From JAJFUB01 sp964622325 (GTDB lineage: Bacteria; Armatimonadota; Zipacnadia; Zipacnadales; UBA11051): DNA of 64,000 bases. The notes below the pieces were generated by a model that had not been told where the DNA came from, ran no database searches, and worked only from the letters and a program-made list of their open reading frames with translations. The position numbers and the translations under genes were made by a program. The DNA lies in assembly GCA_964622325.1 (NCBI GenBank), contig CAZUOJ010000008.1:1-64000 (forward strand), read 5' to 3'. Below, one piece after another: positions 15,712-25,274 of the stretch. Every line of letters starts with the position of its first letter. Position 1 is the first letter of the stretch.

Positions 15712-18700
15712 ATGAAAGCGGCCCTTGCTCTCCTGTGTTTGCTGGGCTCCGTCAGCTCTGTCTATTGTGCTTCTTCCCCTGTAAATGAAAATTGGCTCAA
15801 TTATCTTGTGCCCTTGCCGAAACAAATCCGTATAGAAGGCACGCTGCGTTTAACAGCTCAGGACATTGTAGTGCGGCTTTCTGCAAATGCGACAGACATT
15901 GAGCAGCAAGCGGCGCAAGAAATAGAAAAGGCTTTGTTTGGCGAACAAATGGCACAAACGACAGGCGAGGCGGCCGCGCCGCCTGCCCGAACATCTTCAA
16001 CGACGAAGCCGAAACTGGAAATTGTCCTCGGCTTATGCAATCCTGCGGGCCAATTTAGAGGGCGCAAAATCCCCGAAGCTGCTGCCCTTTGTCACAAACG
16101 AAACGCAGAACAAGCCTATTGCATTGTGCCCGAAGGCCGAAGCCGTCTACTGATTACAGCCCTGGCGCCACAGGGACTGTATTATGGCGCTGTGACAATG
16201 AGCCAGCTTCTGGAAGCAGTCCGTCATTTAGCGACAAAACAGGCCGCGAGCCCGCAATCGGCTTCCCGAGCGGCCTTGCTTGTGCCTCTTGTGCGAATTG
16301 TAGATTGGCCTGATTTGGCCGAACGCGGCGTGTGGGGCGGCTATGCCATTCCAGAGCTGGAATGGATGGCCTCCTTAAAGATGAATCTCATTGAAACACA
16401 CGCGACATTGAAAATTGATGAAGCTGGCAATGGCACAGCCAGCTTTGAGGCAGATCTTGTGACTAAAGGGCGTAAGCACGCGCTCAAAGTTGTGCCTATC
16501 ATTACACATCTGGATCAGCTGCATGGCTCCGGGATTTTCAGTCGCTATCCGCAACTGCGGGGCGTGGGGCCTAAAGCAAAGCTATCAGAATCTTTGCAGG
16601 CTGTATGCTTTTCCCAGCCGCTCGCCACGAAGCTGCTTTCGGATTGGGCGACAGAATTAGCGCGTAATCCCGAGATCACGGACATATGTATCTGGCTGAG
16701 CGAGGATCCGGGCTATTGCGCCTGTGAGCAATGTCAGAAGAGCAATCAATTCGTTCTGGAGACGCGTGCCTGTATTGCCGCCTGGCGCGCCGCCCGTCAA
16801 ATCAATCCCCGGCTGAAGCTGCGCATTTTGCTGACACAGGGCAGCTATAAGGACAATGACAAAGTGCTGGCAGAAATTCCGCCTGATGTGAATGTCACAT
16901 ATTATCATGGCGGGCTCACATACGATTCCTCCCGGGAGCCAATGATTTATCCGCTTCTGGAAGAATATGTCAAAAAGGGACGCTGGCTGGGCGTATATCC
17001 GCAATTAACAGCTTCCTGGCGGATTGTCTGTCCCTTCAGCTCCCCGCAATTCGTGAAATTCCGGATGACGGAATTTGTCGACAAGGGCCTGACATGTCTG
17101 TGTGGCTATATGACGCCGAATATGCGGCTGTGGCCCTTCAATGTGGAGGCAGCCGCTGAATGGAGCTGGAACGCGCATGGCCGCACGGAACGCGAATTTG
17201 CATTGGCCTGGGCGACGCGCCGCGGCCTTTCGGCGCCGCAAAAAGCCGCAGAATGGGCGCTGACTTTGGGCGATGTAAGCTGGGATGTGTATGGCTCGCG
17301 CATTCCGTACAGCGCTTTCTTTGGCGAAGCGGGCAATATGATAAAAAATCGCCAAAAGCCTGTATTGGGCAAAGGGATGTATCGCTATTTTGAAAGCGAA
17401 GAAAAGCTACAACAGAGCCTGCGCGCCTGTGAGAAAGCCGCTCGTTTAGCCCAGGAGTTGCAGGCGCCTGATTTAATCGCTGAGACGCAAGCTGTATGGG
17501 GCTATGTGAAAATGTTGGATTTGTTACAGCGGATTGCGCAGCAAATCACAGCGGATAAGCCGCCCACAGATGCGGAAAGGCAAAAGCTGCAGGATAATTT
17601 GCTGGCTTTGGCGCTCGCCGGGGAGGATGTCAAAGCAGGCTTGAGGGCATGGGCCCAGGCCTGCTTGCCAGGGCGCGCTATTGGCGGACGATTCAATGAT
17701 ACATTGGATGTGACGGATGCGACAGTGGCGACTGTCAGCGAGTCTTTAAAGCCTTTTGGCGTACGAAATCCTCTCTGGCCCTACATCCGCAAGCGCGTGG
17801 GAGGCTGGAAGGACGAAGATTTTGAAACAAAAGAGCGGATCACAAAAATATGGGAAGTTACGGATTATATCTTTGGGCCCGGCGAATATCGTGTGGAATT
17901 GTCACATGAGCGCGGCTATTTTGGCATTACGGGCTATTCTGTGGCTTTAACAACAATAAAGGCGGAACAATCTGCTGGGACAGCAGATTCCCGTTTTCCG
18001 GAAGCTTCCGCGCTCACACTCGAAATGCTGACAAAAATAGCGGAAGACACACATACGAGCATAATTGGCTATTCGCCGCGGGAGCCTGTGTATGTGCTGA
18101 AGCTGACGGAATATCATCCGCACGCGCGTTATTTTCTTGTGGCCGATATTCAGGGCACACGCTCCAGCGACAAGCCCCCGGAACGCCGCGGCTGTCAGGG
18201 AAATGTGCATTTATGGAAAGTGCGGCAGCCGGATGAGCCAATTGAACAGCCGCCCTTGTTGCCCATGTCTGACACAGAGAAGGCCCGTTATGGGGGGCCA
18301 AAATTTCAGACACAGGGGCTGCATATCGGCGTGCTGCAAGGCGGATACGGCTCAGAAAGCCTGGGACAAGCCTTGCGCGGACAGGAGGGCTGGGAGGCGC
18401 AGCCCGTATGGCTGATCAATGACAAGAATGTACAGGATTGTCATGTGCTTATTGTGACACAGCCTCGCGCTGGCTCCGCGCTTTCGGAAGCGGCGGCTAA
18501 AGCAGCCGCCCGTTTTGTAGAACGCGGAGGAGGCCTCATCGCCACACATGACGCTGTGGGCTATCGGAATTGTCCAGCGCTGCTGCCACAAATTGGCCGG
18601 GGCGTAGAGCACATCCGCGTGGCGGAATGGCTGATGAAAGCGGGGCATCCCCTGGCAGCTGGCCTGCCTGTCAATCAGCCTTTAAAACAAAGCTATTATG

Positions 18701-18918
18701 ATGTAATTGTGCTGGAGCCTGGGCCAGAGGGGACGATTGTCGGCACAACACAGGAGGGCAAGCCTGTCATTGTGTGTGGAGAATATGGCAAAGGGCGAGC
18801 TGTGCTATGTGGGCTGGGAATGGCCTTTAGCGCCGCAGACGATTCTGATTGTCCGCCCACAGAACATGAGAAAAGCCTCCTGCTCAATATGATTCGCTGG
18901 AGCGCACGCCAGCTTTAG
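15712..18918 (+). CDS. Secreted GH20-like glycosidase fused to a ThuA-like domain
   Basis: A 1068-residue exported protein. The signal peptide ends near residue 20 (SSVYCA). Residues 28-165 resemble the GH20b N-terminal domain (YLVPLPKQIRIEG, LITALAPQGLYYGAVTMSQLLEA). About 195-520 is a TIM-barrel (AERGVWGGYAIPELEWMASLKMN, IWLSEDPGYCACEQCQ), similar to GH20 or DUF4838-type enzymes. A beta-sandwich and linker follow. About 860-1068 is ThuA/GATase-like: LHIGVLQGGYGSESLGQAL, DCHVLIVTQP, FVERGGGLIATHDAVGY, GRAVLCGLGMAFSA. The ribosome site is AAGGAGAG. A DEP or DE pair typical of active GH20 is replaced by SEDPG, so activity is uncertain. Confidence 0.8.
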   Translation: MKAALALLCLLGSVSSVYCASSPVNENWLNYLVPLPKQIRIEGTLRLTAQDIVVRLSANATDIEQQAAQEIEKALFGEQMAQTTGEAAAPPARTSSTTKPKLEIVLGLCNPAGQFRGRKIPEAAALCHKRNAEQAYCIVPEGRSRLLITALAPQGLYYGAVTMSQLLEAVRHLATKQAASPQSASRAALLVPLVRIVDWPDLAERGVWGGYAIPELEWMASLKMNLIETHATLKIDEAGNGTASFEADLVTKGRKHALKVVPIITHLDQLHGSGIFSRYPQLRGVGPKAKLSESLQAVCFSQPLATKLLSDWATELARNPEITDICIWLSEDPGYCACEQCQKSNQFVLETRACIAAWRAARQINPRLKLRILLTQGSYKDNDKVLAEIPPDVNVTYYHGGLTYDSSREPMIYPLLEEYVKKGRWLGVYPQLTASWRIVCPFSSPQFVKFRMTEFVDKGLTCLCGYMTPNMRLWPFNVEAAAEWSWNAHGRTEREFALAWATRRGLSAPQKAAEWALTLGDVSWDVYGSRIPYSAFFGEAGNMIKNRQKPVLGKGMYRYFESEEKLQQSLRACEKAARLAQELQAPDLIAETQAVWGYVKMLDLLQRIAQQITADKPPTDAERQKLQDNLLALALAGEDVKAGLRAWAQACLPGRAIGGRFNDTLDVTDATVATVSESLKPFGVRNPLWPYIRKRVGGWKDEDFETKERITKIWEVTDYIFGPGEYRVELSHERGYFGITGYSVALTTIKAEQSAGTADSRFPEASALTLEMLTKIAEDTHTSIIGYSPREPVYVLKLTEYHPHARYFLVADIQGTRSSDKPPERRGCQGNVHLWKVRQPDEPIEQPPLLPMSDTEKARYGGPKFQTQGLHIGVLQGGYGSESLGQALRGQEGWEAQPVWLINDKNVQDCHVLIVTQPRAGSALSEAAAKAAARFVERGGGLIATHDAVGYRNCPALLPQIGRGVEHIRVAEWLMKAGHPLAAGLPVNQPLKQSYYDVIVLEPGPEGTIVGTTQEGKPVIVCGEYGKGRAVLCGLGMAFSAADDSDCPPTEHEKSLLLNMIRWSARQL

Positions 18919-19004
18919 CTGTGATCGCGAAGAGACCAAAGATATAGGATAGATACGACAAATTGGCCTTAATCGCGTAAATGATCAAAATAAGGAGGCC
19001 CGCT

Positions 19005-21851
19005 ATGCGCTGCGTCATGGGGCTTATTCTAGTGTTTTGGGGAGCAGGAATAATGCTGGCGGAAGCGCAGACGAAATATGAGATTGTGTTGCCGCATCTG
19101 ACGCTACGCTGGGACGCCACAACAGGCCTGGAAGTTTCTGCTGAGGGACAGCTCTTGCTGACATTGCCTGTCTCGCCCGTTGTCGCTTATCCGCCGGGCT
19201 GGGCCTGGAGCTATGCCGCGGGCGTGGAGCACATCAGGGCCAGCCTGGAGAAAAAAGGCCGTCAGCACATCCTTACAGTTGTGAGCGCCGATCCCAAGCT
19301 GCCGTGGCGGCAGACAATAGAAGCAGGGCCTGAAGATCGCTATGTGTTGCGCTACACATTTCGGCAGCTTGGCTGGGATGCGCCGATGAATTACGAAGTG
19401 TGTGCCGCGCGGCCCACGCCCCTTTTTGTGGGAGGAAGCTGGACAGCGAAGGGCCCTGGCGGCGAGCGCCGCGGCGTGATTCCTCTGCAGTTTGCGGGAC
19501 AAAGCAATCCTTTCGTGGAGGCGACAGAAGCGGAATTTTCTTTCTTGTCAGGCCGTTTAGCTTTTAAAGCCACAGCGGGCTTGACGCTCTATGATTACAA
19601 AGAGCGGCAGCATTTCTGGCTTGGGCGTGACGGCCCGCTGCCCCGCGGCCAGGAACAAAGCTGGGCCGTGGAATTTCGCTATGCGCCACAGCCCTTTGTT
19701 ATCCAGGGCGTGGAAATCTCACGCGTGCAATTGCCATTGCAGCCGACAAGCGACACAGCGGAATTGAATATGCAAGTGCGTCGTGTGGGCGAGGAAGGGC
19801 CTCAGAATATCACAATTTTGTGGGGGGGAGCGCGGCAAGCTGGCGCCGCGCAGGCGCAAGCAGATGTTCAGTTGCGTCCGCAGCCGCAATCTGTGCGGCT
19901 GGCTGTATCAGCACTAGAGCCCGGCGTACATAGCCTGGGCTTCACGCTGAAGGCGGGCGCAAATGTTCTTTATGAATCGCCCGCTTTTAATATCACAATT
20001 CCGCGCTTGCTTGTGGCAAAAGCCAATCGCGTGCCGCTCACGCCCCAAGACAAGGCGGCTTTGCTCGTATGGGCAGATCCCAAAGCGGGCGACAGCTTGA
20101 TGCTACGCGTAGAAAAGGAAGGAGGCGGAAGTTTATATCAGGGGCCAATCAGTGCCGGAGCTGAGGCCCCAATTCCGTTGGATCCAGCGCAGCTGCCCCT
20201 GGGGCGTGTTCCCTTGAAATTGACATTGCTGAGGCAGGGGCAACGAATTGGAAACGCTTCCTGTGTGCTGTGGCTGGCGAAAGCGCCCGCGCCTGCCAAT
20301 GCTGTTGTTATTGACAATCGGAGCCGCACATTGCTCGTAGAGGGGCTGCCGTTTTGCCCGCAATCGTGTTACACAGATTTGAATTCTGTGGATGATGTGA
20401 TAGAAACAGAGCCCGTATTTGGCTTTAACACGATTGCTCCCTATCTGAGCGTTAATTTCGCCGAAAGAAGCAGGCCCGAATATCGAGAGCGAGTGCAGCG
20501 AATGATGGATCGCTGTGCGCAAGTCGGGCTCAAAGTGCATTTGTGCCTCAATGGCATAGCGCGGCCGCCGCATACAGAAGAAAAATGGCAGGCGCTGAAA
20601 GAGGAGATTGAGGCTTTCCGGAATCATCCAGCCTTGCTCGCCTATTATCTGGCGGACGAGCCCGAGCTGGGCTCTGCCAGCCCTCAAGATTGCGAGCTGG
20701 CTTATAATAAGATAAAGGAATGGGATCCCTGGCATCCTGTGACGATTGTGTTTTGCATTCCAAGCGCAGCGGCCCGTTATGCGCGGGCGATGGACATCTG
20801 TATGACGGATCCCTATCCGATCCCCCACAGCTCTGTGACACGCGTTAAAGAATATTGCGAACGCATTAATCAGGATTTGGGGGAGATGTTGCCTTTATGG
20901 GTTGTGCCGCAGGCTTTTGGGGGAGGCGAAGCCTGGAGGCGTGAGCCGTCGCGGCAAGAAGAGCGCGTGATGACATATCTTGCGCTCATTTATGGGGCGA
21001 CAGGGATACAATATTTTATTCGCCGTGTGCCAGCAGGCAATCCGACATCGCCAGATTTGTGGAGCGAATGTCGGCGGCTTATGCTGGAGCTGGCGCAATT
21101 GACGCCCGCTTTGGCCGGAGAGCGCCTCATGCTGCCAGACGCCTTGCCGCCAGAAATCCACGCAGCGTGTTTTAAGGAAAGAGGCGCGCTGACAGTGCTC
21201 GTGGCCAATGTAACGAAACAGCCAGGGACGCTCGAATTAAAGTTGCCCACAAATTGGACAGGACAGGCGGAAGTGCTGTTTGAAAATCGTACAGCGGCTG
21301 TCCGGCAAGGGAGGCTCACAGATTTCATTGAAGGGATGGGGACGCGCGCGTATCGACTCCAGATAGAAGCGCCGCCTGCAGATATAGCCCGGCTGCATCC
21401 AAAGAATTTAATCGTCAATCCGAGCTTTGAGGAGGCGGCCAATGTCGGAACGCCCGATGGCAGCTATTTATCCTATTATGGCGCTGATAAGGCGGCTACA
21501 TGGTTCGTGGATCCCCGCACAGCCGTACATGGGCGGCAATCGCTGCGCCTGCACACGCCTGTAGAAGGCAAGGGCTTAGCCGTTCAGCCTTTCCCTGTGA
21601 AATTGACGCCGGGGCAAAAATATGCGCTTTCTGTATGGGCAAAGGGCGCGCAAGAAGGGCAGAAATTCCGGCTGACAATAGACAGCATTACGCTTGAACA
21701 AGGCACACATGAGCTCACAACACAATGGCGTGAATATCGGATGGAATTCACGGCTTCCGACAAAGCCAAAAATCGAATGAGTCCAGTGCTGCGCTTGCTC
21801 AGCGCGGGAAGCGCTCATTTTGATCTTTTGCAACTTGTGCCCTTAGATTAA
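19005..21851 (+). CDS. Secreted GH-A-like TIM-barrel protein with C-terminal CBM-like domain
   Basis: A 948-residue exported protein with a signal peptide (MRCVMGLILVFWGAGIMLAEA). Residues 25-430 are beta-sandwich modules. A TIM-barrel runs from about 440 to 760, with LLVEGLPFCPQSCY, FGFNTIAPYLSVN, ALLAYYLADEPELG (Glu552 a candidate acid/base) and DICMTDPYPIP. I could not identify a second catalytic glutamate with confidence. About 800-948 resembles CBM4/9 carbohydrate-binding domains (NLIVNPSFEEAANVGTPDG, LTPGQKYALSVWAKG). Start at 19005 is fixed by AAGGAGG (18992-18998), six bases upstream; an in-frame ATG lies at 18981. It follows the GH20-ThuA gene by 86 bases and is probably co-transcribed. 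Confidence 0.8.
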   Translation: MRCVMGLILVFWGAGIMLAEAQTKYEIVLPHLTLRWDATTGLEVSAEGQLLLTLPVSPVVAYPPGWAWSYAAGVEHIRASLEKKGRQHILTVVSADPKLPWRQTIEAGPEDRYVLRYTFRQLGWDAPMNYEVCAARPTPLFVGGSWTAKGPGGERRGVIPLQFAGQSNPFVEATEAEFSFLSGRLAFKATAGLTLYDYKERQHFWLGRDGPLPRGQEQSWAVEFRYAPQPFVIQGVEISRVQLPLQPTSDTAELNMQVRRVGEEGPQNITILWGGARQAGAAQAQADVQLRPQPQSVRLAVSALEPGVHSLGFTLKAGANVLYESPAFNITIPRLLVAKANRVPLTPQDKAALLVWADPKAGDSLMLRVEKEGGGSLYQGPISAGAEAPIPLDPAQLPLGRVPLKLTLLRQGQRIGNASCVLWLAKAPAPANAVVIDNRSRTLLVEGLPFCPQSCYTDLNSVDDVIETEPVFGFNTIAPYLSVNFAERSRPEYRERVQRMMDRCAQVGLKVHLCLNGIARPPHTEEKWQALKEEIEAFRNHPALLAYYLADEPELGSASPQDCELAYNKIKEWDPWHPVTIVFCIPSAAARYARAMDICMTDPYPIPHSSVTRVKEYCERINQDLGEMLPLWVVPQAFGGGEAWRREPSRQEERVMTYLALIYGATGIQYFIRRVPAGNPTSPDLWSECRRLMLELAQLTPALAGERLMLPDALPPEIHAACFKERGALTVLVANVTKQPGTLELKLPTNWTGQAEVLFENRTAAVRQGRLTDFIEGMGTRAYRLQIEAPPADIARLHPKNLIVNPSFEEAANVGTPDGSYLSYYGADKAATWFVDPRTAVHGRQSLRLHTPVEGKGLAVQPFPVKLTPGQKYALSVWAKGAQEGQKFRLTIDSITLEQGTHELTTQWREYRMEFTASDKAKNRMSPVLRLLSAGSAHFDLLQLVPLD

Positions 21852-21948
21852 GCAAAATCCTCTGGGAAGCTTTTCCGTGTGATATGAAAAGAAGATGTGA
21901 GGAAGAAATCTCCGGGAACAATAATGGCCAGGGAAATCAGCAAGCACA

Positions 21949-22233
21949 ATGCTTAAAAGATGGCAACGCTTCAGCAAGCACTGTAAACAGCACATACGCT
22001 TATATCAGCTTGTGGCGCGGCATCCGCGCACGCCCCGCGTGGCGAAATGGCTATTGGCGGCAGCTATAGGCTACATAATGCTCCCCTTTGATGTCATTCC
22101 AGATTGTATTCCCATTTTGGGAGCGCTGGACGATTTGCTGATTGTGCCTTTAATTATCTGGGGCGCCTGGCGCCTGATTCCCCGCGATGTGATTGAAGAA
22201 TGTACACGCGATATGCAATCTGAGGCGGATTAA
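21949..22233 (+). CDS. DUF1232 (YkvA-like) small membrane protein
   Basis: A 94-residue protein with RVAKWLLAAAIGYIMLPFDVIPDCIPILGALDDLLIVPLIIW, the DUF1232 signature (LPxDxIPD...GxxDD) with one or two hydrophobic segments. The family is common and of unknown function. It follows the GH-A-like gene by 97 bases; the ribosome site is weak. Confidence 0.85.
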   Translation: MLKRWQRFSKHCKQHIRLYQLVARHPRTPRVAKWLLAAAIGYIMLPFDVIPDCIPILGALDDLLIVPLIIWGAWRLIPRDVIEECTRDMQSEAD

Positions 22234-22354
22234 GCGTTTTGAGAAATCATACGCAGGAGATTTCCATATCCCTAAAATATGCTGATTAAATTGTTATTTG
22301 TATTTCTCCGACTAGTGATAATTCTGTCTCCCCATCTAGGATATAAGCCTCTCA

Positions 22355-22384
22355 TTGTCGAGCGAAGCCCTAAAGTGCTATACT
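22355..22384 (+). promoter_or_regulatory. Promoter placing the uvrA transcript start at its ATG
   Basis: TTGTCG (22355-22360), an 18-base spacer and TATACT (22379-22384). The -10 ends eight bases before the uvrA ATG at 22393, so transcription would start within a few bases of the start codon. No Shine-Dalgarno is present upstream. Confidence 0.6.
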
Positions 22385-22392
22385 AGAATGCT

Positions 22393-25224
22393 ATGTCTGA
22401 CGATTGGATTCGCATTTACGGCGCGCGAGAACATAATCTGCGTGATTTGACTTTAGAGCTGCCGCGCCACAAATTAATTGTTTTTTGCGGCGTCAGCGGC
22501 TCGGGCAAATCGTCGCTGGCGTTTGATACCATTTATGCGGAGGGCCAGCGAAGATATGTGGAGTCGCTATCGGCACATGCGCGCCAGCTCTTAGGGATGA
22601 TGCAACGGCCGGCTGTAGATCATATCGAAGGGCTGTCGCCCGCCATTGCCATAGATCAACGCAGCGCCAGCGCCAATCCTCGTTCCACAGTCGCCACGCT
22701 CAGCGAAATTTATGATTATCTGCGCGTGTTATTCGCCCGTGCCGGGGAGCCGCATTGCTACAAATGTGGCCTTCCTGTCTTTGCTTATACGCCCCAAATG
22801 ATTGTGGACAAAATAATGGCGTTTGGCGAAAACACGCTCGTGCTCATTTTGGCGCCAGTTAAGCGCGCGCCCGGCGAATCGTGGATGCAAATTTTAAAGG
22901 AAATTCGACGGGCAGGCTTTGCGCGCATCCGTTTGGACGGGGAAATTGTTTCTTTAGATCAGCCTCTTGATTTGGGCGATGAGGAGCATGCTTTAGAAGT
23001 TGTTGTGGATCGCATTACATTGCGTGCAGGCACACGGGCGCGGCTGGCCGATTCTGTGGAAACAGCGTTAGCCTTCAGCGGCGGCTTTGTGATTGTGGCC
23101 GCAGAAGAAGGCGACGAGCAGCGTTATTCCACGCATTATGCCTGTCCCCAATGCAGCACGCCGATAGGGGAATTAACGCCCCAGCTATTTTCGTTCAACA
23201 ATCCGCAGGGAATGTGTCCTACATGTAGCGGCCTGGGCTACATTCGCGATATGGATCCCAATCGTTTCATCGCCGATCCGACGAAATCCATTTTACAGGG
23301 CGCTTTAGAGCCTTATGGCGATGTCAAAAGCGGCCGGCTGCGCCAGATATTGACGGATCTGGCCCGACATTATCAATTTGATTTGGATACGCCCTGGCAG
23401 GAATTGCCGCGCCATATCCAGGAAGTGATTTTGTTTGGCTCAGACGACGAAAAAATCACTTTTACATACGAAACAGTGCAGGGACGCACCATTACATACA
23501 AAAAGCCTTTTGCCGGGCTTGTCAGCGCGAGTCGACGACGCTATCACACAAGCGAATCGGAAAATGAGCGGCAATATCTGGAGCGCTATGTGGCCGAATT
23601 GCCCTGTCCGGATTGTGAAGGCGCGCGTTTGCGTCCGGAAGCATTAGCTGTGACATTTGCCGGGAAAAACATCGCCGAATTGACACGGCTAAATGTGTCA
23701 TCTGCGTTGCGTTTTTTTCAACAGATAGCTTTGTCAGCGCGGCAAAGCCTAATTGCGGAGGCGGCCCTAAAAGAGATCGTGGCGCGACTGCAATTTATGC
23801 AGGATGTAGGGCTGGGCTACATCAGCCTGGATCGGGCGGCAGCGACACTGTCTGGCGGCGAAGCACAACGGATCCGCCTCGCCACACAAATTGGCTCAGG
23901 CCTGGCCGGCGTTATTTACATTCTGGATGAGCCCAGCATTGGCCTGCATCCCCGGGATCAGGAAAAATTGCTGGAGACGCTTTTTCGTTTACGCGATTTG
24001 GGCAATACGCTTATTGTTGTGGAACATGATGAAATGACAATTCGGCGGGCCGATTATGTCGTGGAATTTGGCCCGGGAGCTGGCATTCAGGGCGGGCAGA
24101 TTGTCTATGCGGGGGATGTGCAGGGGATGCTCCAGGCGCCTGCTTCGCTCACAGGGCAATATCTGAATGGCACACGCGCCATTGCTGTGCCCACATATCG
24201 CCGCAAGCCGAAAGGCCCTTATCTGGAAATTAAAGGCGCCTGCGAACATAATTTGCAGCATATTGATGTGAAAATTCCGCTGGGGCTATTCGTATGCATC
24301 ACAGGGGTTTCGGGCAGCGGCAAGAGCACGCTTGTGCATGATGTTCTGTATAAGGCGCTGCGCCGGCGGCTGCATCGCAGCCAGGAGCTGCCCGGAAAAC
24401 ATGAGGCCATAAAAGGCGTGGAATATCTGGACAAAATTATTAATATTGATCAAAGCCCCATTGGCCGAACGCCGCGCTCTAATCCGGCCACATATGTACA
24501 GGTCTTTGGCCCTATTCGGGAGCTTTTTGCGGCTACGCCTGAAGCCCAAATCCGCGGCTATAAAGCCAGCCGTTTTAGCTTCAATGTCCGCGGCGGCCGC
24601 TGTGAGCTGTGTCAGGGCGAAGGCACTGTGCGCGTGGAAATGCATTTTCTGCCGCCTGTGTATATCCCCTGCGAGCAGTGCGGCGGCACACGCTATAATC
24701 GTGAGACATTGCAAATCCGCTATAAAGGCAAGAACATTGCGGAAGTTTTGGACATGACAGTTGCCGAAGCGCTGGAACATTTTGAAAATGTGCCGTCGAT
24801 AGCGCGGATTTTGCGGATGTTGCGGGATGTCGGACTGGATTACATAAAGCTGGGGCAATCCGCCACGACATTGTCAGGCGGCGAGGCGCAGCGATTGAAA
24901 TTAGCGCGTGAATTAGCGCGCGTGGGCACAGGCCGCACACTGTATGTGCTGGATGAGCCCACGACGGGCCTGCATTTTGCGGATGTGGAGAAGCTTTTGG
25001 GCGTGCTGGAGCGGCTAGTGGAGGCGGGCAACACTGTCATTGTCATTGAACACAATTTAGATGTCATCAAAACAGCAGATTGGATTATAGATTTGGGGCC
25101 GGAAGGCGGGGAGGGAGGAGGAAGGATAGTGGCTGAGGGGCCCCCCGAACAAATCGCTCAAATAAAGGCATCGTATACGGGAAGATATTTGCAGCGACTT
25201 TTGGCGCCTGCGAAGAAGCCTTAA
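22393..25224 (+). CDS. uvrA: UvrABC excinuclease subunit A
   Basis: A 943-residue DNA damage-recognition ATPase of nucleotide excision repair, of normal length. Two ABC modules are complete: Walker A GVSGSGKSSLAFDTIYAEGQ near 34 and GVSGSGKSTLVHDVLY near 638. LSGGEAQRIRLATQIGSG and LSGGEAQRLKLARELARVG are the signatures, and YILDEPSIGLHPRD and YVLDEPTTGLHFADVE the Walker B regions. Zinc-finger cysteines are seen at CYKCG, CPQC...CPTC and CELCQGEG...CEQCGG. It is probably translated from a leaderless transcript. The UvrB and UvrC partners are not in the window. Confidence 0.98.
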   Translation: MSDDWIRIYGAREHNLRDLTLELPRHKLIVFCGVSGSGKSSLAFDTIYAEGQRRYVESLSAHARQLLGMMQRPAVDHIEGLSPAIAIDQRSASANPRSTVATLSEIYDYLRVLFARAGEPHCYKCGLPVFAYTPQMIVDKIMAFGENTLVLILAPVKRAPGESWMQILKEIRRAGFARIRLDGEIVSLDQPLDLGDEEHALEVVVDRITLRAGTRARLADSVETALAFSGGFVIVAAEEGDEQRYSTHYACPQCSTPIGELTPQLFSFNNPQGMCPTCSGLGYIRDMDPNRFIADPTKSILQGALEPYGDVKSGRLRQILTDLARHYQFDLDTPWQELPRHIQEVILFGSDDEKITFTYETVQGRTITYKKPFAGLVSASRRRYHTSESENERQYLERYVAELPCPDCEGARLRPEALAVTFAGKNIAELTRLNVSSALRFFQQIALSARQSLIAEAALKEIVARLQFMQDVGLGYISLDRAAATLSGGEAQRIRLATQIGSGLAGVIYILDEPSIGLHPRDQEKLLETLFRLRDLGNTLIVVEHDEMTIRRADYVVEFGPGAGIQGGQIVYAGDVQGMLQAPASLTGQYLNGTRAIAVPTYRRKPKGPYLEIKGACEHNLQHIDVKIPLGLFVCITGVSGSGKSTLVHDVLYKALRRRLHRSQELPGKHEAIKGVEYLDKIINIDQSPIGRTPRSNPATYVQVFGPIRELFAATPEAQIRGYKASRFSFNVRGGRCELCQGEGTVRVEMHFLPPVYIPCEQCGGTRYNRETLQIRYKGKNIAEVLDMTVAEALEHFENVPSIARILRMLRDVGLDYIKLGQSATTLSGGEAQRLKLARELARVGTGRTLYVLDEPTTGLHFADVEKLLGVLERLVEAGNTVIVIEHNLDVIKTADWIIDLGPEGGEGGGRIVAEGPPEQIAQIKASYTGRYLQRLLAPAKKP

Positions 25225-25274
25225 GCATGCCCACATATCTCCTTCGTCTTAAATTAGCCGCAGGGCAGGCAAAA

